Assembly: GCA_001692895.1 (NCBI GenBank)
Contig: KV748272.1
Location: 1 to 64,000, forward strand
Source of the DNA: Cenococcum geophilum 1.58
Lineage: Eukaryota > Ascomycota > Dothideomycetes > Gloniales > Gloniaceae
DNA: 64,000 nucleotides
Direction: 5' to 3'
Numbering within the stretch: the stretch's first letter is position 1; every line of letters starts with the position of its first letter. The notes under the pieces were generated by a model. The model was given only the letters and a program-made list of their open reading frames with translations. It had not been told where the DNA came from and did no database searches. Positions 12,005 to 23,401 of this stretch are shown here, piece after piece. The position numbers were made by a program, and so were the translations under genes.

Positions 12005-12348
12005 AAGCTTTAAATTTGGTAGAGATAGAACTCTAATGCTGCTTTATTTAGTAGAATTTAAAGCTAGTGTAAATGTGGAACGGTTAAGCTGTGTAAGCAT
12101 GGTTACGAGTGATGTCGAACGGTAATAAAAGTGATTTGGCTAGATGTGCAGGGAGGGCGACGGACCCGCTCCAACCATACCCTTGTGAACAAGCGAGTTT
12201 TGTGGGCGAGTTTTTGATGACAGCCTTTTCCCATGACTCTAATTGATCTTCCAGTTCTGCGTTGGCGAATGGCTTCGGATGTTTAATAGGACCATATAAG
12301 TTTTTGAATATTTAGTTCTGAAAGCTTTAGGTATTCAACGGAACCCTA

Positions 12349-12498
12349 TCCCTCGTAACGGTGAAGTCCTACGAGAGTTAGACTATACGCGAACGCCAGA
12401 ATCAAAAGTACGCGTATGGTCACGGAGCCTTGGTCCAATTAATTCTATTGGCTAGCTCTTATCGATAACCGTAGGACGAATTCCACCGTTGCAAGGGA
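12349..12498. mobile_element. MITE-like element, copy 3 (150 bp, inverted)
   Basis: The left arm is TCCCTCGTAACGGTGAA and the reverse complement of the right arm TCCCTTGCAACGGTGGAA. TA flanks lie at 12347-12348 and 12499-12500. Its core (CGCGAACGCCAGAATCAAAA, then the complement of GTGACCATACGCGTAC) is the reverse complement of the core of the element at 8472-8619, so the two face opposite ways on either side of the Clr5-TPR gene. Confidence 0.72.
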
Positions 12499-12897
12499 TA
12501 GGCATAACGAGAACTAAACGACCAGCCCCTCACTTGTTACTCGACGGGGCATGGGACACTAAATGCTAACAGATCTACAAGTAGCTTCTCAATCCCGAGC
12601 TCCACATCATTACAACGTATACAAAACGGTTCGATCAGGCTCTTTGACCATAAAATCGGCCGCTTATACAGCTTGAGACCAATCGTCGTGGGTGGTCGAT
12701 AATGGGCTTTTTTTCACTCCTCGTATTATAGATTCGGAAGGGCTTTCCGAAGGTGCTTTGAAGAATCATGATGCTGACCAAGTTTAAACAGTCCACCAAG
12801 GCCAATATATCAACCATGAAAAATTAACTCAATAAGCAATCGTAGGAGCACGAAATAAACGAAGACCTGTGATTGTTTCATGAATGGTCTAACAGTA

Positions 12898-12921
12898 TAT
12901 AATAATAATAATAATAATAAT
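12898..12921 (+). repeat. (AAT)n microsatellite
   Basis: Seven or so AAT units in a row. It directly follows a 15-base sequence (12886-12900) that recurs at 20238-20252 on the far side of the copia element. Confidence 0.85.
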
Positions 12922-13645
12922 TCATTGCTTAACGTCCGATTCGGATCCCTATTGGGCCCACGCGGACTACTCCTTATGTACATATAGGGAGAAAACTCTA
13001 TTTGAGAAAACCCCGTGATCCATTTCCCCGCCTTTTGGGACTCGCCTACGAGGCGCCTGCGAGGCGCCTGCGAGTTACCTGTGGTGCTCCTACTACCTTA
13101 CTTTTTGACCTCCTTGGGAACCACTGCTGCCGTAACAAGCCTATGGACGCGCTAGTATCGCAAACTTTATTCTACTACTGTAGAGTCATTAGGGGGCGCC
13201 CGTTACTCGCCCCCCCCGCCCTCTATTACTATTTCCCTTACAACCTAGAACTAGTTTAGTATATTTTAGCTAATAAGCCACTAGGTAACCGCCTTAAGGC
13301 CTTTTTATATCGAGAGCAGTATATTATAGTTCTCTATGCTAGCTACTAAGAGTATTACTTCTTAGTTAGTGCGTAAGGGGCATAACAGTATTACGTGTTT
13401 TAGTGTCTATCTTGGCTAGCCATATTCGCATCTCGGGCTACCTACTAGAACACCCACCTAGTAGAGCTAGTCTTTTAGTCCTATTATTCCTGTTCTTAAG
13501 AGTGTTACCATTATATTTTCTACCTTTGTTAGGCCTTCTTAGAGCCCTAGAGTGTTTACCCCCTATGGCGTTAACTATGCTACGGCTTAGGTTCCTCTTG
13601 CCTCAGTTAGCCTCTGTACCTTCAACTCCCATATACCTCTCTAGT

Positions 13646-13889
13646 TGTATAATTACAGCACCTGCTGTACCAACCGCGTACGCGTTTACGCGTTCAGTGC
13701 ACCAACCACTCGCTTACGCGTCTGGTGCACTTATAAAGCACTAACTAATCAGGGGGAAGGCGCATCAGTATATAGACCACGTAGTCTACTTCATACAATT
13801 AACAGTCACCATCCAAACAAGCATACGATACTACATGTATTTCGTGCCCGTGGATACGACTTACTTGTGCTATTAAGTTAGTACAAATA
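13646..13889 (+). repeat. 5' LTR of copia element 1
   Basis: This 244-bp LTR matches 19639-19882 with only a few transitions (for example AGTCTACTTCATAC against AGTCTGCTTTATAC). It contains a 28-base inverted or palindromic block rich in GCGTACGCG/TACGCGT steps near 13675-13720. Confidence 0.9.
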
Positions 13890-14269
13890 CTAATTAGTAA
13901 GCGCGCACAGATTAGCAATTACTTAATACCTCCCCCCAAGCGATATATACGACAGCAACCACCCGTTCAGACTCCTAGTACGACCTACTAAAAGGTCGGA
14001 AGTTAGGGATTACGGACTTATCTCTAACTCTATATACTTATTTAAGTCTTAGTACAGTTTACCGGAAGTTATAGACGCGAATATAGACTTATACGGAACC
14101 CCTATCCTCAACCCCCTTAAACCTTAAACCTCTTCAGACCTTTTGCGGAAAACCCCTACCCTCCTACAAACCATTACGGACCCGTTAATTAATTTTACGG
14201 ACCGTTATAAGACCTCCCCCACCCATTACAAGCTGCTACTACCCGCTACGCACCATACTATACTATAGT

Positions 14270-15840
14270 ATGGCAGACATTAGCAAGCAAGTTAGTAAAG
14301 GTCAAAAAAAGTAGAAACAAGGAGTCGACGTTACGTCTACAAACGACGTTAACGACTATATTAGTTTCAAAATCCTTAAATACAAATACTTTAAGCTTAT
14401 AAATAACGACCTATAGAAGCAATACTAGGAAGACTTTACGGACTTTACGGAAGCTATTCTTAAGGCCTATAACCCTATTACTATCCGTAAACTATAAACC
14501 CTTTTACATAACTAAGGTATATAGGTTAAAAGGAATAAACGAGTTACTATTATATAGTCCTTATATAACATAATATATAAGAAGAACCAAACGGAATAGA
14601 CTAAAGAAGAAATCCTAGACTAGTTCTAAGAAACTAAGAAACTCTTTACTTCTTCTAAACTTAATATAATCGCTAGCCTTATACCTAACCTACTTAACTA
14701 AATTTGTCCTATAAACCTAAGCGGCTTTAAACTTAACCTTATTGGCTAAAATACACCCTACTCTTAAGTTATAGATTATAATACCCCTATAAACCAAAAT
14801 ACGGACTAAACTACCCCTACTATTTAAGTTATAGACCTATAAGCTATATATCCGCAAGCTATAGATCTATAAGTTATAGATCCGCAACCTACCTAAGTAA
14901 AGACCTATAGTAAGGAGCTAGTTAACCTAGCTAAGCTCTATACCGACGAATCTAAGTATAGCGGTAAAAATGATAATTTTAACTTTAAACTAACTATCTT
15001 TACGGACCTCTACTAGAAGGCCGATATTCCTAAATAAGAGTTTAGCTAAGCCTACTCTACTATACTGCGCGGCCTAGTACTTAACTACTACTATACTAAC
15101 CTTAAGAGTAACCCCCTTGGTGTCCCCTTTAATAAGCTATACAAAGCTACCCGTAACTACTTTAAAGGACTAAAATATAGGCGTGATATCCTTACCTAAT
15201 AGAATACAACTAAGCTACGGACCGTAATCAATAAGAATACTGAAAAATCGACTATAGAGTGCCTGTAAATTCTTATTAAAGACCTCTGGCACCTATAGCA
15301 CGGCCTTAACACTAAGCTTCGAATAGATAACTTCCTATATAATAAACTTATTATAGCCTACTAGGAAGTAGAGCCCTATAAGTACGCTTACTATAAGCCT
15401 ACAGATACCTTAGCTAGCCTCATTAATAATCTACGCTCCTCTATTATAACCTACAAAGTCTTAAACCTACTAGGCAGCACTTAAGCCTTTATTATAGATA
15501 TTTAATATCCGTAAATAGACTTAGACGTCTACTTTACGGACCGCCGCTACTACTAGCAGCACCTATACCGACTAAGTCCTACCTATAACCCCCACAGTAA
15601 CCCCTATATAAAAGTATACCCCTATAGACGAATAAGCCAGAAATGCTTCGTGTGTAGTAAGGAAGGATATTGGTCTATAAGGCATACCTAGGAAGAACAT
15701 AATAGGTCTAAGAAGAGATTTAATAAACGGATTAGCTAGTTTATCTTAGAATACAAAGGAGAGGAAGAAGAGGAGCCCCCTAATAAGTTAATAGAAGCCC
15801 TTATAATTAACTTTAACCTAGACAACTAGGAATAAAAGAC
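14270..15840 (+). pseudogene. Gag remnant of copia element 1
   Basis: The reading from ATG 14270 (MADISKQVSKGQ) runs through many TAG/TAA codons. The part near 14960-15500 reads as a copia Gag core (ILRGLVLNYYYTNL, then GVPFNKLYKATRNYF). A CX2C knuckle (KCFVCSKEGY) follows near 15640, with a tyrosine where a third cysteine is expected. It is non-functional. Confidence 0.7.
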
Positions 15841-17639
15841 CCTAGAGACGTTTCTAACTACTTTTAGACCTTTTACGGACAGCTAAGCCTTTAATATTAC
15901 AACCGTATTAGCTAACCGTTCCTTTATACACTTAGTTACGCCCAAAAACTATTCTATAAGCACCCCTATTATAAATATTATAGATTATAAGCAGGACCTA
16001 TTTGTATATATCACTATAAAACACTATACCCCTAAGGAATTCTACAGTGTTATAATCGATATAGGCGCCTTTAAAAAGTCTACTATAGGCTATAGATAAT
16101 ACCTCATATATAGAACCACCGTAAATAATAATATGGATATTGATATTACGTAAACTGGGGCCATAAATGTCCAATTCGGCATTAGCTTAACTGCATTAAT
16201 TAGATTAGTTATAGTTAAGACCCTAATTAGCCTAGTTAACTTCCATATAGTAAAAGCAGACACCCCTTTCTTACTTTGCCTTATGGATATAGATAGGTTA
16301 TAGGTTTACTATAATAATATTACAGATACCTTAATTAGCCCTATAACTGCCCTAGAAAGCAAGCATATTACTCTGCTAATTATATAACGATTTGGACACT
16401 TATTCCTTATATAGGGAGAGACTTTATAAACCTATATTTAGGAATCTTTTAACTATAACCTATGCTACCTTACTAGTACGGAGATCTACTATCTGTACCG
16501 CCGTTTCGGCTACCTATTAGCCGAAAAGCTATATAGAGTCCTTAAACGCTTTAGACACGACGACGTCAATAGGAAGGTAGTTAATTACCTAACTAAATAC
16601 TGCTCCTTTTGCTAGAAATACGGACGTTCCCTAGGCCGATTCAAGTTTACCCTTTATAAGGACCTTAACTTTAACCACTTAGTATACGTAGACATTATGT
16701 ATATTAACGGCAGCCTAGTATTATATATAATTGACAAGGTAACCCACTACTAAGCTGCCTATTAGTTATAAAATATATCCACAAAGCATACTTAGGATAT
16801 TTTACAGACCTGCTAAATTAATACATACGTTAGACCTCCTAAGTATATTACCTATAACGCTAGTAGGAACTTTATTAGCAAGGAATTCTAGCAGTATACT
16901 ATAGCCATAGCTATATTAATAAAAGCTGTTCTAGTTAAGGTGTATTAGTCTATTAGGCTTATTAAGCGAGCTTACCTAGCTTTATAGAGAGCTTATTAAA
17001 TTATTATAGACAAATATAAGGATATCTAAAAGGAACTGGCTCTGTAGATAGCTGTAAAAGCTATTAATAATACCGCCGGCCTAGACGGACTAGTACCTAT
17101 CCTCTTAGTCTACGGAGCCTACCTAAGGATAAGTAACTTAGATCCTCCTGCCCCGTCTATTATAGAATAAGTAGCTATAATACGGAAGGCAATAGCCGAG
17201 ATAGTTAAGCTACGGGCTAAATAAACTATTAATAATGCCCTATACTACCGCAATAGACCTAACACAACCTTAGTATATAACCTCCCGCTTAACTCTAAAG
17301 TCCTTATATAGCGTAAAAGCGGCAAGTGAACTGGACCCTACTGTTTACTAGCCGTAGAAAACGAGACGTGCTGCGTATAACTTTCTAGCGGGCCAACTAG
17401 GTTTAGAAGTACGTCCGTAAAACCCTACTTTCGGCCTAAAGACACCTATAACGTTAAGCCAGATAAACTAAAAATAATTACCGAACTAGATAAACTAGAA
17501 GCGACTGCCGAATTAGACGAACTAGAAGCACTCTTACCTACCCTAGAAGTCCCCTAAAAACCCACTAAACCCGCTATACTAACTATAAAGCGCAGTTAAG
17601 GACGCCCCTAAAAGCACCCTATAACTAAGAATACCATAA

Positions 17640-19250
17640 TAGAGATTTACCCGATCTCTATAGGAATATCCGCAAAGTAATATCCGCCTATAGATATATT
17701 AGTTCTAATATAAGAAACCCTATTTACGGACTTACGACGTAAAGAGATCAACGGACTACTTAAAAAGGGCGTCTTTACAGTTATAACGGAAAGAGACGTT
17801 CCGCAAGGCGTCCGTATATTTAACTTACGCTTTATTAACAAAATTAAGCACCCTAGTACTAATAGAGCTTTTAAAAAATTAAGGCTTATTATATAAGCCT
17901 ATAACGACTAAGGAAAGGACTTAGTCCTTATATAATCGCCCACAATTTAACGAGTTAGCTAACAAATTATACTTGTACTTATACCTAGCCTATAGCAAAG
18001 CAAACCCGTAGCTCTTTACCTACGGGATATCTCATAAGCCTATATATAGTCTAATACCTACCTAAACAGGGATATCTTTATATAACCACCCTACGAGCTT
18101 AACCTATAACTAGGAACAATTCTATAGGTTATAAAACCCCTATACGGAGTACCAGAAGCTAGAAACTATTGGTTTAAGACGTACCACTAGCATTATATTA
18201 GTAAGCTTAAAATGGAATAGTTGACCTACGACCCCTACCTTCTATATAGCTTATTAAACGGCCTTAGTATTGTCGGGCTCTAAATAAATAATACCCTCTT
18301 CCTAGTAGACTAGACCTTTGCGGACACTAAAGAAACTAAACTATAAAAGGCTAAGTTCTTAGTAAAGCTGTAAGAGTAGTTAACTAAGTAGAATCCGATT
18401 AGGTTTAACGGAGGCCTAATTATATAAAAGGGCAACCTAATTAAGCTAACTTAGGAGCGCTAAGCTTAAAACCTAAAGCCTATTATAGCAAAGCCTATAG
18501 ACCTTACTAGCTCCCGCGGAGAGACCTATAAGACCGTAAATATAAAGGACTAATACGCCGCCTAGCGCGTAAGAGGCGCCTATATTGCTATAGTCTGCCA
18601 ACCCAAATCTGCCTATAATTTGTCCTTTGCGGCCTAGGTAGTAGATCTAAAAGAAGAAAATATTAAGCAGCTTAATAAGCGCATTTAGTAGTAAATTGAT
18701 AATATAGTAAGGGGACTTACCTTTATACCACTAGACCTAAAATCCCTTAGCCTACTAGTATTTATAGACGCCTCCTTTACTAATAATAGGGACCTATTAT
18801 TATAAATCGGCTTTATACTTGTACTTACGGACTATAATTAAGACGTAAATATCCTATACTAGTCCTTAATTAAATATAAATAAGTAACCCGCAGTGTACT
18901 AGCTTCTAAACTATACGTACTAGATTATAGCTTTAATATAGTAGCCGCAATTAAATTAACAATCTAAAAGATCCTATAGCTAAGGCGGTTACCCCTAGTG
19001 TTATATACCGATTTAAAGTCCCTCTATAACTACCTAGTTAAACTAGGTACAATATAAGAGAAGAGGCTTATAGTCGACCTAATGTGCCTATATTAGGCCT
19101 ATAAACGACATAAGATTATAGAGGTTAAATGAATTAGCGGTGGAAATAACCTAGTAGACGCTATAACTAAGGTAAAGCTATATTAAGCCCTTAAAACCCT
19201 AATTAACACAAATAAGCTTAACCTAAAAGTTATAGAATAGGTAGAACGGG
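17640..19250 (+). pseudogene. Reverse transcriptase and RNase H remnant of copia element 1
   Basis: Through stops, the text reads KDLVLIQSPTIQRVSQQ, then LYLRDISQAYIQSNT and KPLYGVPEARNYWF, which is the copia RT. A copia RNase H follows (SLYNYLVKLGT, EKRLIVDLMCLY, then NNLVDAITK). Stops replace Gln and Trp codons throughout. Confidence 0.8.
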
Positions 19251-19638
19251 ACTAACGGAGTACCTATAGTACGCCTACGGCCCGTTAAAAGGCTGTACGG
19301 CTTATTATACGGCCTATTCTACGGACTGTAAGCTATTAGGTAGAAAACGGTAGAAAGCTACAGTAGAACTTAGTGGACTTACATAACCTGCTAAATTCTA
19401 TAGGGTAGTTAAACTAACCAATTACAATTTTCCATCCCTAGAATGGAAAATCGCTATTAGCTCGCTTAGCACTAGCGCCTTAGCGGCCCTTAAGGATCCG
19501 ACTTATAACCTATTTGGAAAGCAGCCTAAACGGTACCTTAGGGGAGATTTCCTATATATTTTCTTTTGTGTTTTACGGTTCTATTAAAGCAATTACGGAG
19601 GCTGTACACAGGTGGTTTCATTTTTTAAGTACCGCCAG

Positions 19639-19882
19639 TGTATAATTATAGCACCTGCTGTACCAACCGCGTACGCGTTTACGCGTTCAGTGCACCAACC
19701 ACTCGCTTACGCGTCTGGTGCACTTATAAAGCACTAACTAATCAGGGGGGAGGCGCATCAGTATATAGACCACGTAGTCTGCTTTATACAATTGACAGTC
19801 ACCATCCAAACAAGCATACGATACTACATGTATTTCGTGCCCGTGGATACGACTCACTTGTGCTATTAAGTTAGTACGAACA
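19639..19882 (+). repeat. 3' LTR of copia element 1
   Basis: This copy pairs with 13646-13889 and ends AACA immediately before the duplicated CTAGT. It keeps more C residues than the 5' copy, so it has suffered fewer RIP-like changes. Confidence 0.9.
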
Positions 19883-19887
19883 CTAGT

Positions 19888-21244
19888 GTTAGTCCAACCA
19901 GTATTGCATTGCGGTAGATAGTTTCCCGGCGTTCTTTTATGCTCTACTTTGGCTCCTTTCTCTCTCTTGCTGTTGTCTTTGCTGGCCTCTTACGCGTCTC
20001 CCTTCCTTCTCTATATGGGCCTGGGCCCTAAAGCAGCACCATTCTTCTTCTGCTTTCTTCACCTGTTTCTCCAATATGTCTTCCCTACTTTAGGGTTGTT
20101 GGTTTGTTCTCCTACGGGGCGCCCTAGGGTCCCTCCATAGTTTATTTAGGCGTGTCTTAATATACTTTGTGACATTAGAGTTGTGTTCATTTTGCGCCCT
20201 TTGCATTGCAGCGGCTTCAATATGTAGTTGTAGGGGGGGTCTAACAGTATATCGAACCAACTTTAATGAACACAATAACTGAAAAAGAATTTGTATATAT
20301 AAACCAACTAAACCGGAACATAAATCGTTCCATCAGATACGCAGCTTAAGCTTAATGATTGCGGTTATTTTGCTATTGCAAATTTTATACCAGCTGAGAT
20401 ATAGGTCAATTCCAAGAAAAATAGGAGGCGATGAGAACACGAGCCGTCATATAAAAGCTACATTCGTACCTGGGAGTTTGATGTCAATGGGACAATGATT
20501 CAAGATTTCTGATTCTTGGCCCGCACCCCGCAAGATGGCTCACCGTACTGCATGTCGTATTGCACTCTCTAAATTGCCGTGCTTGCTAATCTAGGAGTGA
20601 GCACTGACCTAGCCATAGAGCTCATCTAGATGCTGTTGTTGCATTCCATTTGGACAGTTTGATATGAAGAAAAAATTGCCAGGCGATATCAACGCGCTTC
20701 CACCACACTTAGCTCACTCGAATGGCTGCTGCTCTACTTTTTTTTGTCAGCCTTATTTCGAGATGAACCAACAAAAAAAAAAACTGCAAGATAGTGCATA
20801 GTACAAACTTACCCTCAAGGAGACACGGCAAAGGAGCTTGGTGAGGAAATTGGAGAAATCGTTGGTTCGCGAAGAATCTCATTTTAAGATTCTGAATGTC
20901 TGGGGATTCGGCGATTTGGATTTTTATTAACCCTCCTTCCGGAACCTTTTCACGTATTTCATGTAATATTTAACTGTAATACACTGAGGATATACAACCG
21001 CTTCTTTGCATGAATGTTGTGCATTCTACTAGAGGAAAGGCCGTGGAGATCTTCACGGTGCCCTAGCTTAAATAGGATATATTGAGAGGACCTAAACACC
21101 TTCCTATGGGTTAAGAGCCCCAGCAATTTCACAAGAACGCTGGATCAATCGCTGGCTTGTTAATTAAGATGCCCAATACAATCGTGATCAGCTGTGAAGC
21201 CGGATCACCGCTTATCCACTGCCTATAGAATATATTCTGCCCGT
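19888..21244. other. Transposon flank and gene-free region
   Basis: No gene is supported. On the minus strand, 20270-19940 reads as a charged, Gln/Arg-rich stretch (EAAAMQRAQNEHNSNVTKY, then EKEGRRVRGQQRQQQERE), interrupted by stops. It could be the C-terminus of a transposase from an older element split by the copia insertion. From 20253 to 21244 the sequence is AT-rich and probably holds the downstream region of the CUS2-like gene. Confidence 0.4.
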
Positions 21245-22642
21245 TCAAGTAGCTTCGGCACCACCTTGTTCTTGCTCCAACCAGGCTCCAAACTCATCCA
21301 ATCTCTTCTCCTCTTCATCACCCTCGTCGTCATCATAGTCAAACATACCTTTCTTCTTTTCGTTAGTTTTCTTAAATTTTTCCGTGCCATCGGCAACATA
21401 TGCTTCTACCGTCCTTCCATCGAAGTGTCGGCCTGCCATAAGCTAAAAAATAAATTAGCTAACAGGAGGTCATTAAGGTTGGGATGTGGGCACTTACCCT
21501 GACACAGGCTTTCGCAGCTTCCGCATTGCCAAACCTCACGCTGGCAATCCCGTCTTTTTCTTTGTCAAATAATACGACATTGGTAACCTCCCCAAGCTTT
21601 GAACATTCGTCACGGATATCCTCTTTGATGTCGAGGATGGCCGCCGGATCCTCCTCTAATTCTTCTAAAGTGAACATGTGTTTCAGGATGACTACTTTAT
21701 TGAACTTAGAACTAGTGTCCGGAAGTACAGTTGGGTCGTCTTCATCCCAGTCTGCAAGCTTGTTGTTCAGCTTCTGCAAGTTCTTGATGATCTTCTTCTT
21801 TTCCTTCGCACTGGTTTTCGTTGGCGCTTCTTGTTGCTTCTTGTAGGAGAAGTCCGCTTCCTTGACCCTCATTTTTCCGGCAGGCCCAGTCTCTCCAAAT
21901 CTAAAGTCAGTGTCATCTAGCATTTGTATGGCTAAATTCACAGACTCCGGGCGGAAGTAGACAACAAGGGCATCGCCCTTAAAAGCGCCCTGTTCGTCTG
22001 TATAGAGCTTGATACGTGGTGCGCCTGTCTCCGTAGCTTCGGCGATCACACCACAGCGAGAGAATACAGAGGAGACGTCTTCGACAGTGGCATTAAGGGG
22101 AAGAGAGGTTATATAGATAGCCGTATTTTTGCGCTCGTCTTTGGGCTGTTCGTCTTTGCGGGATTTCTTCTGCTTGTTTCCAGCTGCCTAGTTCATTATG
22201 CAAAGGTCAGCTTCGGTTTGGAGCCGTAGCAAGTTGATCGGGGAGACTTACATCGCCAGCACCGTTAGCATGCTCTTTCTTGCGTTTCTTTAGCGCATGT
22301 GCTGGTTCTGCCTCGTCGACGCCAGCTACGGCGTACGCTTCTCTCTGCTGTTGTAACAGGGCTTCGTCCAGCTGTACGCCCGCCAACCATCAATGTAGTG
22401 GTTAGAATGCCGTTCCGCTCCAGGGTCACAATGTTGTACATTTGCGACTTGCATGCGATGTTTCAAGAGGGCACGAAGCGTACCGATGGAACCCATTTGT
22501 TCAGATCCTCGTCGAATTCCCATTCTGAGCCATCGTCGTCCTCTAGTATCCACTTCTTGTCGAGTTTGGAATATGAGACTCGAGGGTCACTTGCGAAGTC
22601 GTTTTGGGTCTGAGGAAAAGATATGCGATCCATGTCAGCCAT
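21245..22642 (-). CDS. CUS2: CUS2/TAT-SF1-like splicing factor with two RRMs
   Basis: This is the fungal homologue of yeast Cus2 and human TAT-SF1 (HTATSF1), RNA-binding proteins that associate with U2 snRNP before spliceosome assembly. Exons on the minus strand are 22642-22484, 22371-22252, 22187-21498 and 21442-21245, giving 388 residues with every junction in frame. The N-terminus (KLDKKWILEDDDGSEWEFD) is the Tyr/Trp-rich segment seen in this family. RRM1 starts at NTAIYITSLPLNATVEDV. RRM2 starts at FNKVVILKHMFT, contains the RNP1-like GIASVRFGNAEAAKACV and ends at GRHFDGRTVEAYV. The C-terminus is acidic (FDYDDDEGDEEEK). A basic stretch (KKRKKEH) before RRM1 could be a nuclear localisation signal. 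The start ATG at 22642 has another Met three codons later. No damage is seen. Confidence 0.9.
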
Positions 22643-23401
22643 GGTTGGGATATAGTCACTGTTGTGGTCGGTAGTAGAACGCGCTTTGTGAGGGATCTAA
22701 GGTAGCGGCACCGTCTACAATGCCTTGATGAGCTTGGCGAGCTTGGCGGACTGATGGCATCCGAGTGCCAGGATGCGAGCTGAAGATATTAGTTGCATTT
22801 AAGGGGTTGCACGCAATCGGTCCGTCCCTCAGTTCCCCCAAAAAGCAAAAGTCAAATATCTTTGGAGGTGTTAATTAAAGGTCTGTCACTAGATTAAAGG
22901 TCCATCATGCAACCCTATGGGCAATTTTATCAGTGGCCTTTAGATGTTCTAATGGCCTTTTCATCAAGAAGTCACTGCAAAGTATGCATTCTGTATATAT
23001 TGGATCCATCGATAGCAAAGCGTTGGGCGATGCTGGGCGATGCTTGCTAGTGCATTCATTTCCGAATGGTCTAGCTACCGACATGCAGGGAGACTATTTA
23101 GCCCCTTTTTTCAAAGAAATTTTCTAAGTATAGGGAGCATGGCCAACCGCGGAGATGCGCCAAAAATACCAAAACAGGATCGTTGATCAACATGTAGTAT
23201 AGTGTGCTCATAAGGAAAGTAGAAAAAACTAGCGAGGTCTTCTCCCTCAAGACCAGATACAGCAGCAGTTCAAATACTCAAATTGCCACATTAATAACGA
23301 TTACCAATAGAGCACCCGACCCGTGCAGGTAAAACCCTCCAACACCCGTAAAATGGGGACAATAAAGTCCAGGAATATGAAGAGAAAAGAGATCCTTGCG
23401 C
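22643..23401. other. Intergenic region between CUS2-like and transporter genes
   Basis: This stretch holds the CUS2-like promoter (its gene reads away to the left) and the 3' region of the transporter. No gene is supported. Small open frames at 22656-22841 (-) and 22933-23127 (+) look random. Confidence 0.55.

Larger units (their letters stand above)
12005..13640. other. Intergenic and transposon-flank region
   Basis: No gene is supported. The stretch holds the MITE at 12349-12498, an (AAT)n microsatellite at about 12898-12921, and from about 12930 a GC-richer segment with a short duplicated block (GAGGCGCCTGC at 13050-13071) that may belong to an older element into which the copia element inserted. 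Confidence 0.5.
13646..19882 (+). mobile_element. Ty1/copia LTR retrotransposon, complete but inactivated
   Basis: The element is bounded by two 244-bp LTRs that start TGTATAATTA and end in CA (AATA in the mutated 5' copy). A perfect 5-bp target-site duplication CTAGT lies at 13641-13645 and 19883-19887. Reading through stops on +, the order is Gag from an ATG at 14270, a zinc-knuckle (KCFVCSKEGY) near 15640, a protease-like region near 16050-16200, the integrase zinc-binding and core domains at about 16490-17150 (HDDVN, then LVYVDIMYINGS), reverse transcriptase at about 17640-18370 (KPLYGVPEARNYWF), and RNase H at about 18740-19250. Integrase upstream of RT is the copia order. Every frame is full of TAA/TAG at positions expected for CAA, CAG or TGG, which fits RIP. 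No product can be made from it. Confidence 0.92.

Noticed and set aside
12886..13640. LINE insertion with (AAT)n tail
   Set aside because: The A/T-rich tail is on the wrong side for the strand of a sense LINE and no LINE reverse transcriptase text is visible; kept only as an unexplained 15-bp direct repeat.
13403..13744. 113-codon frame at the left edge of copia element 1
   Set aside because: It crosses the LTR boundary and has a biased Leu-rich composition from the nucleotide pattern, not a protein family.
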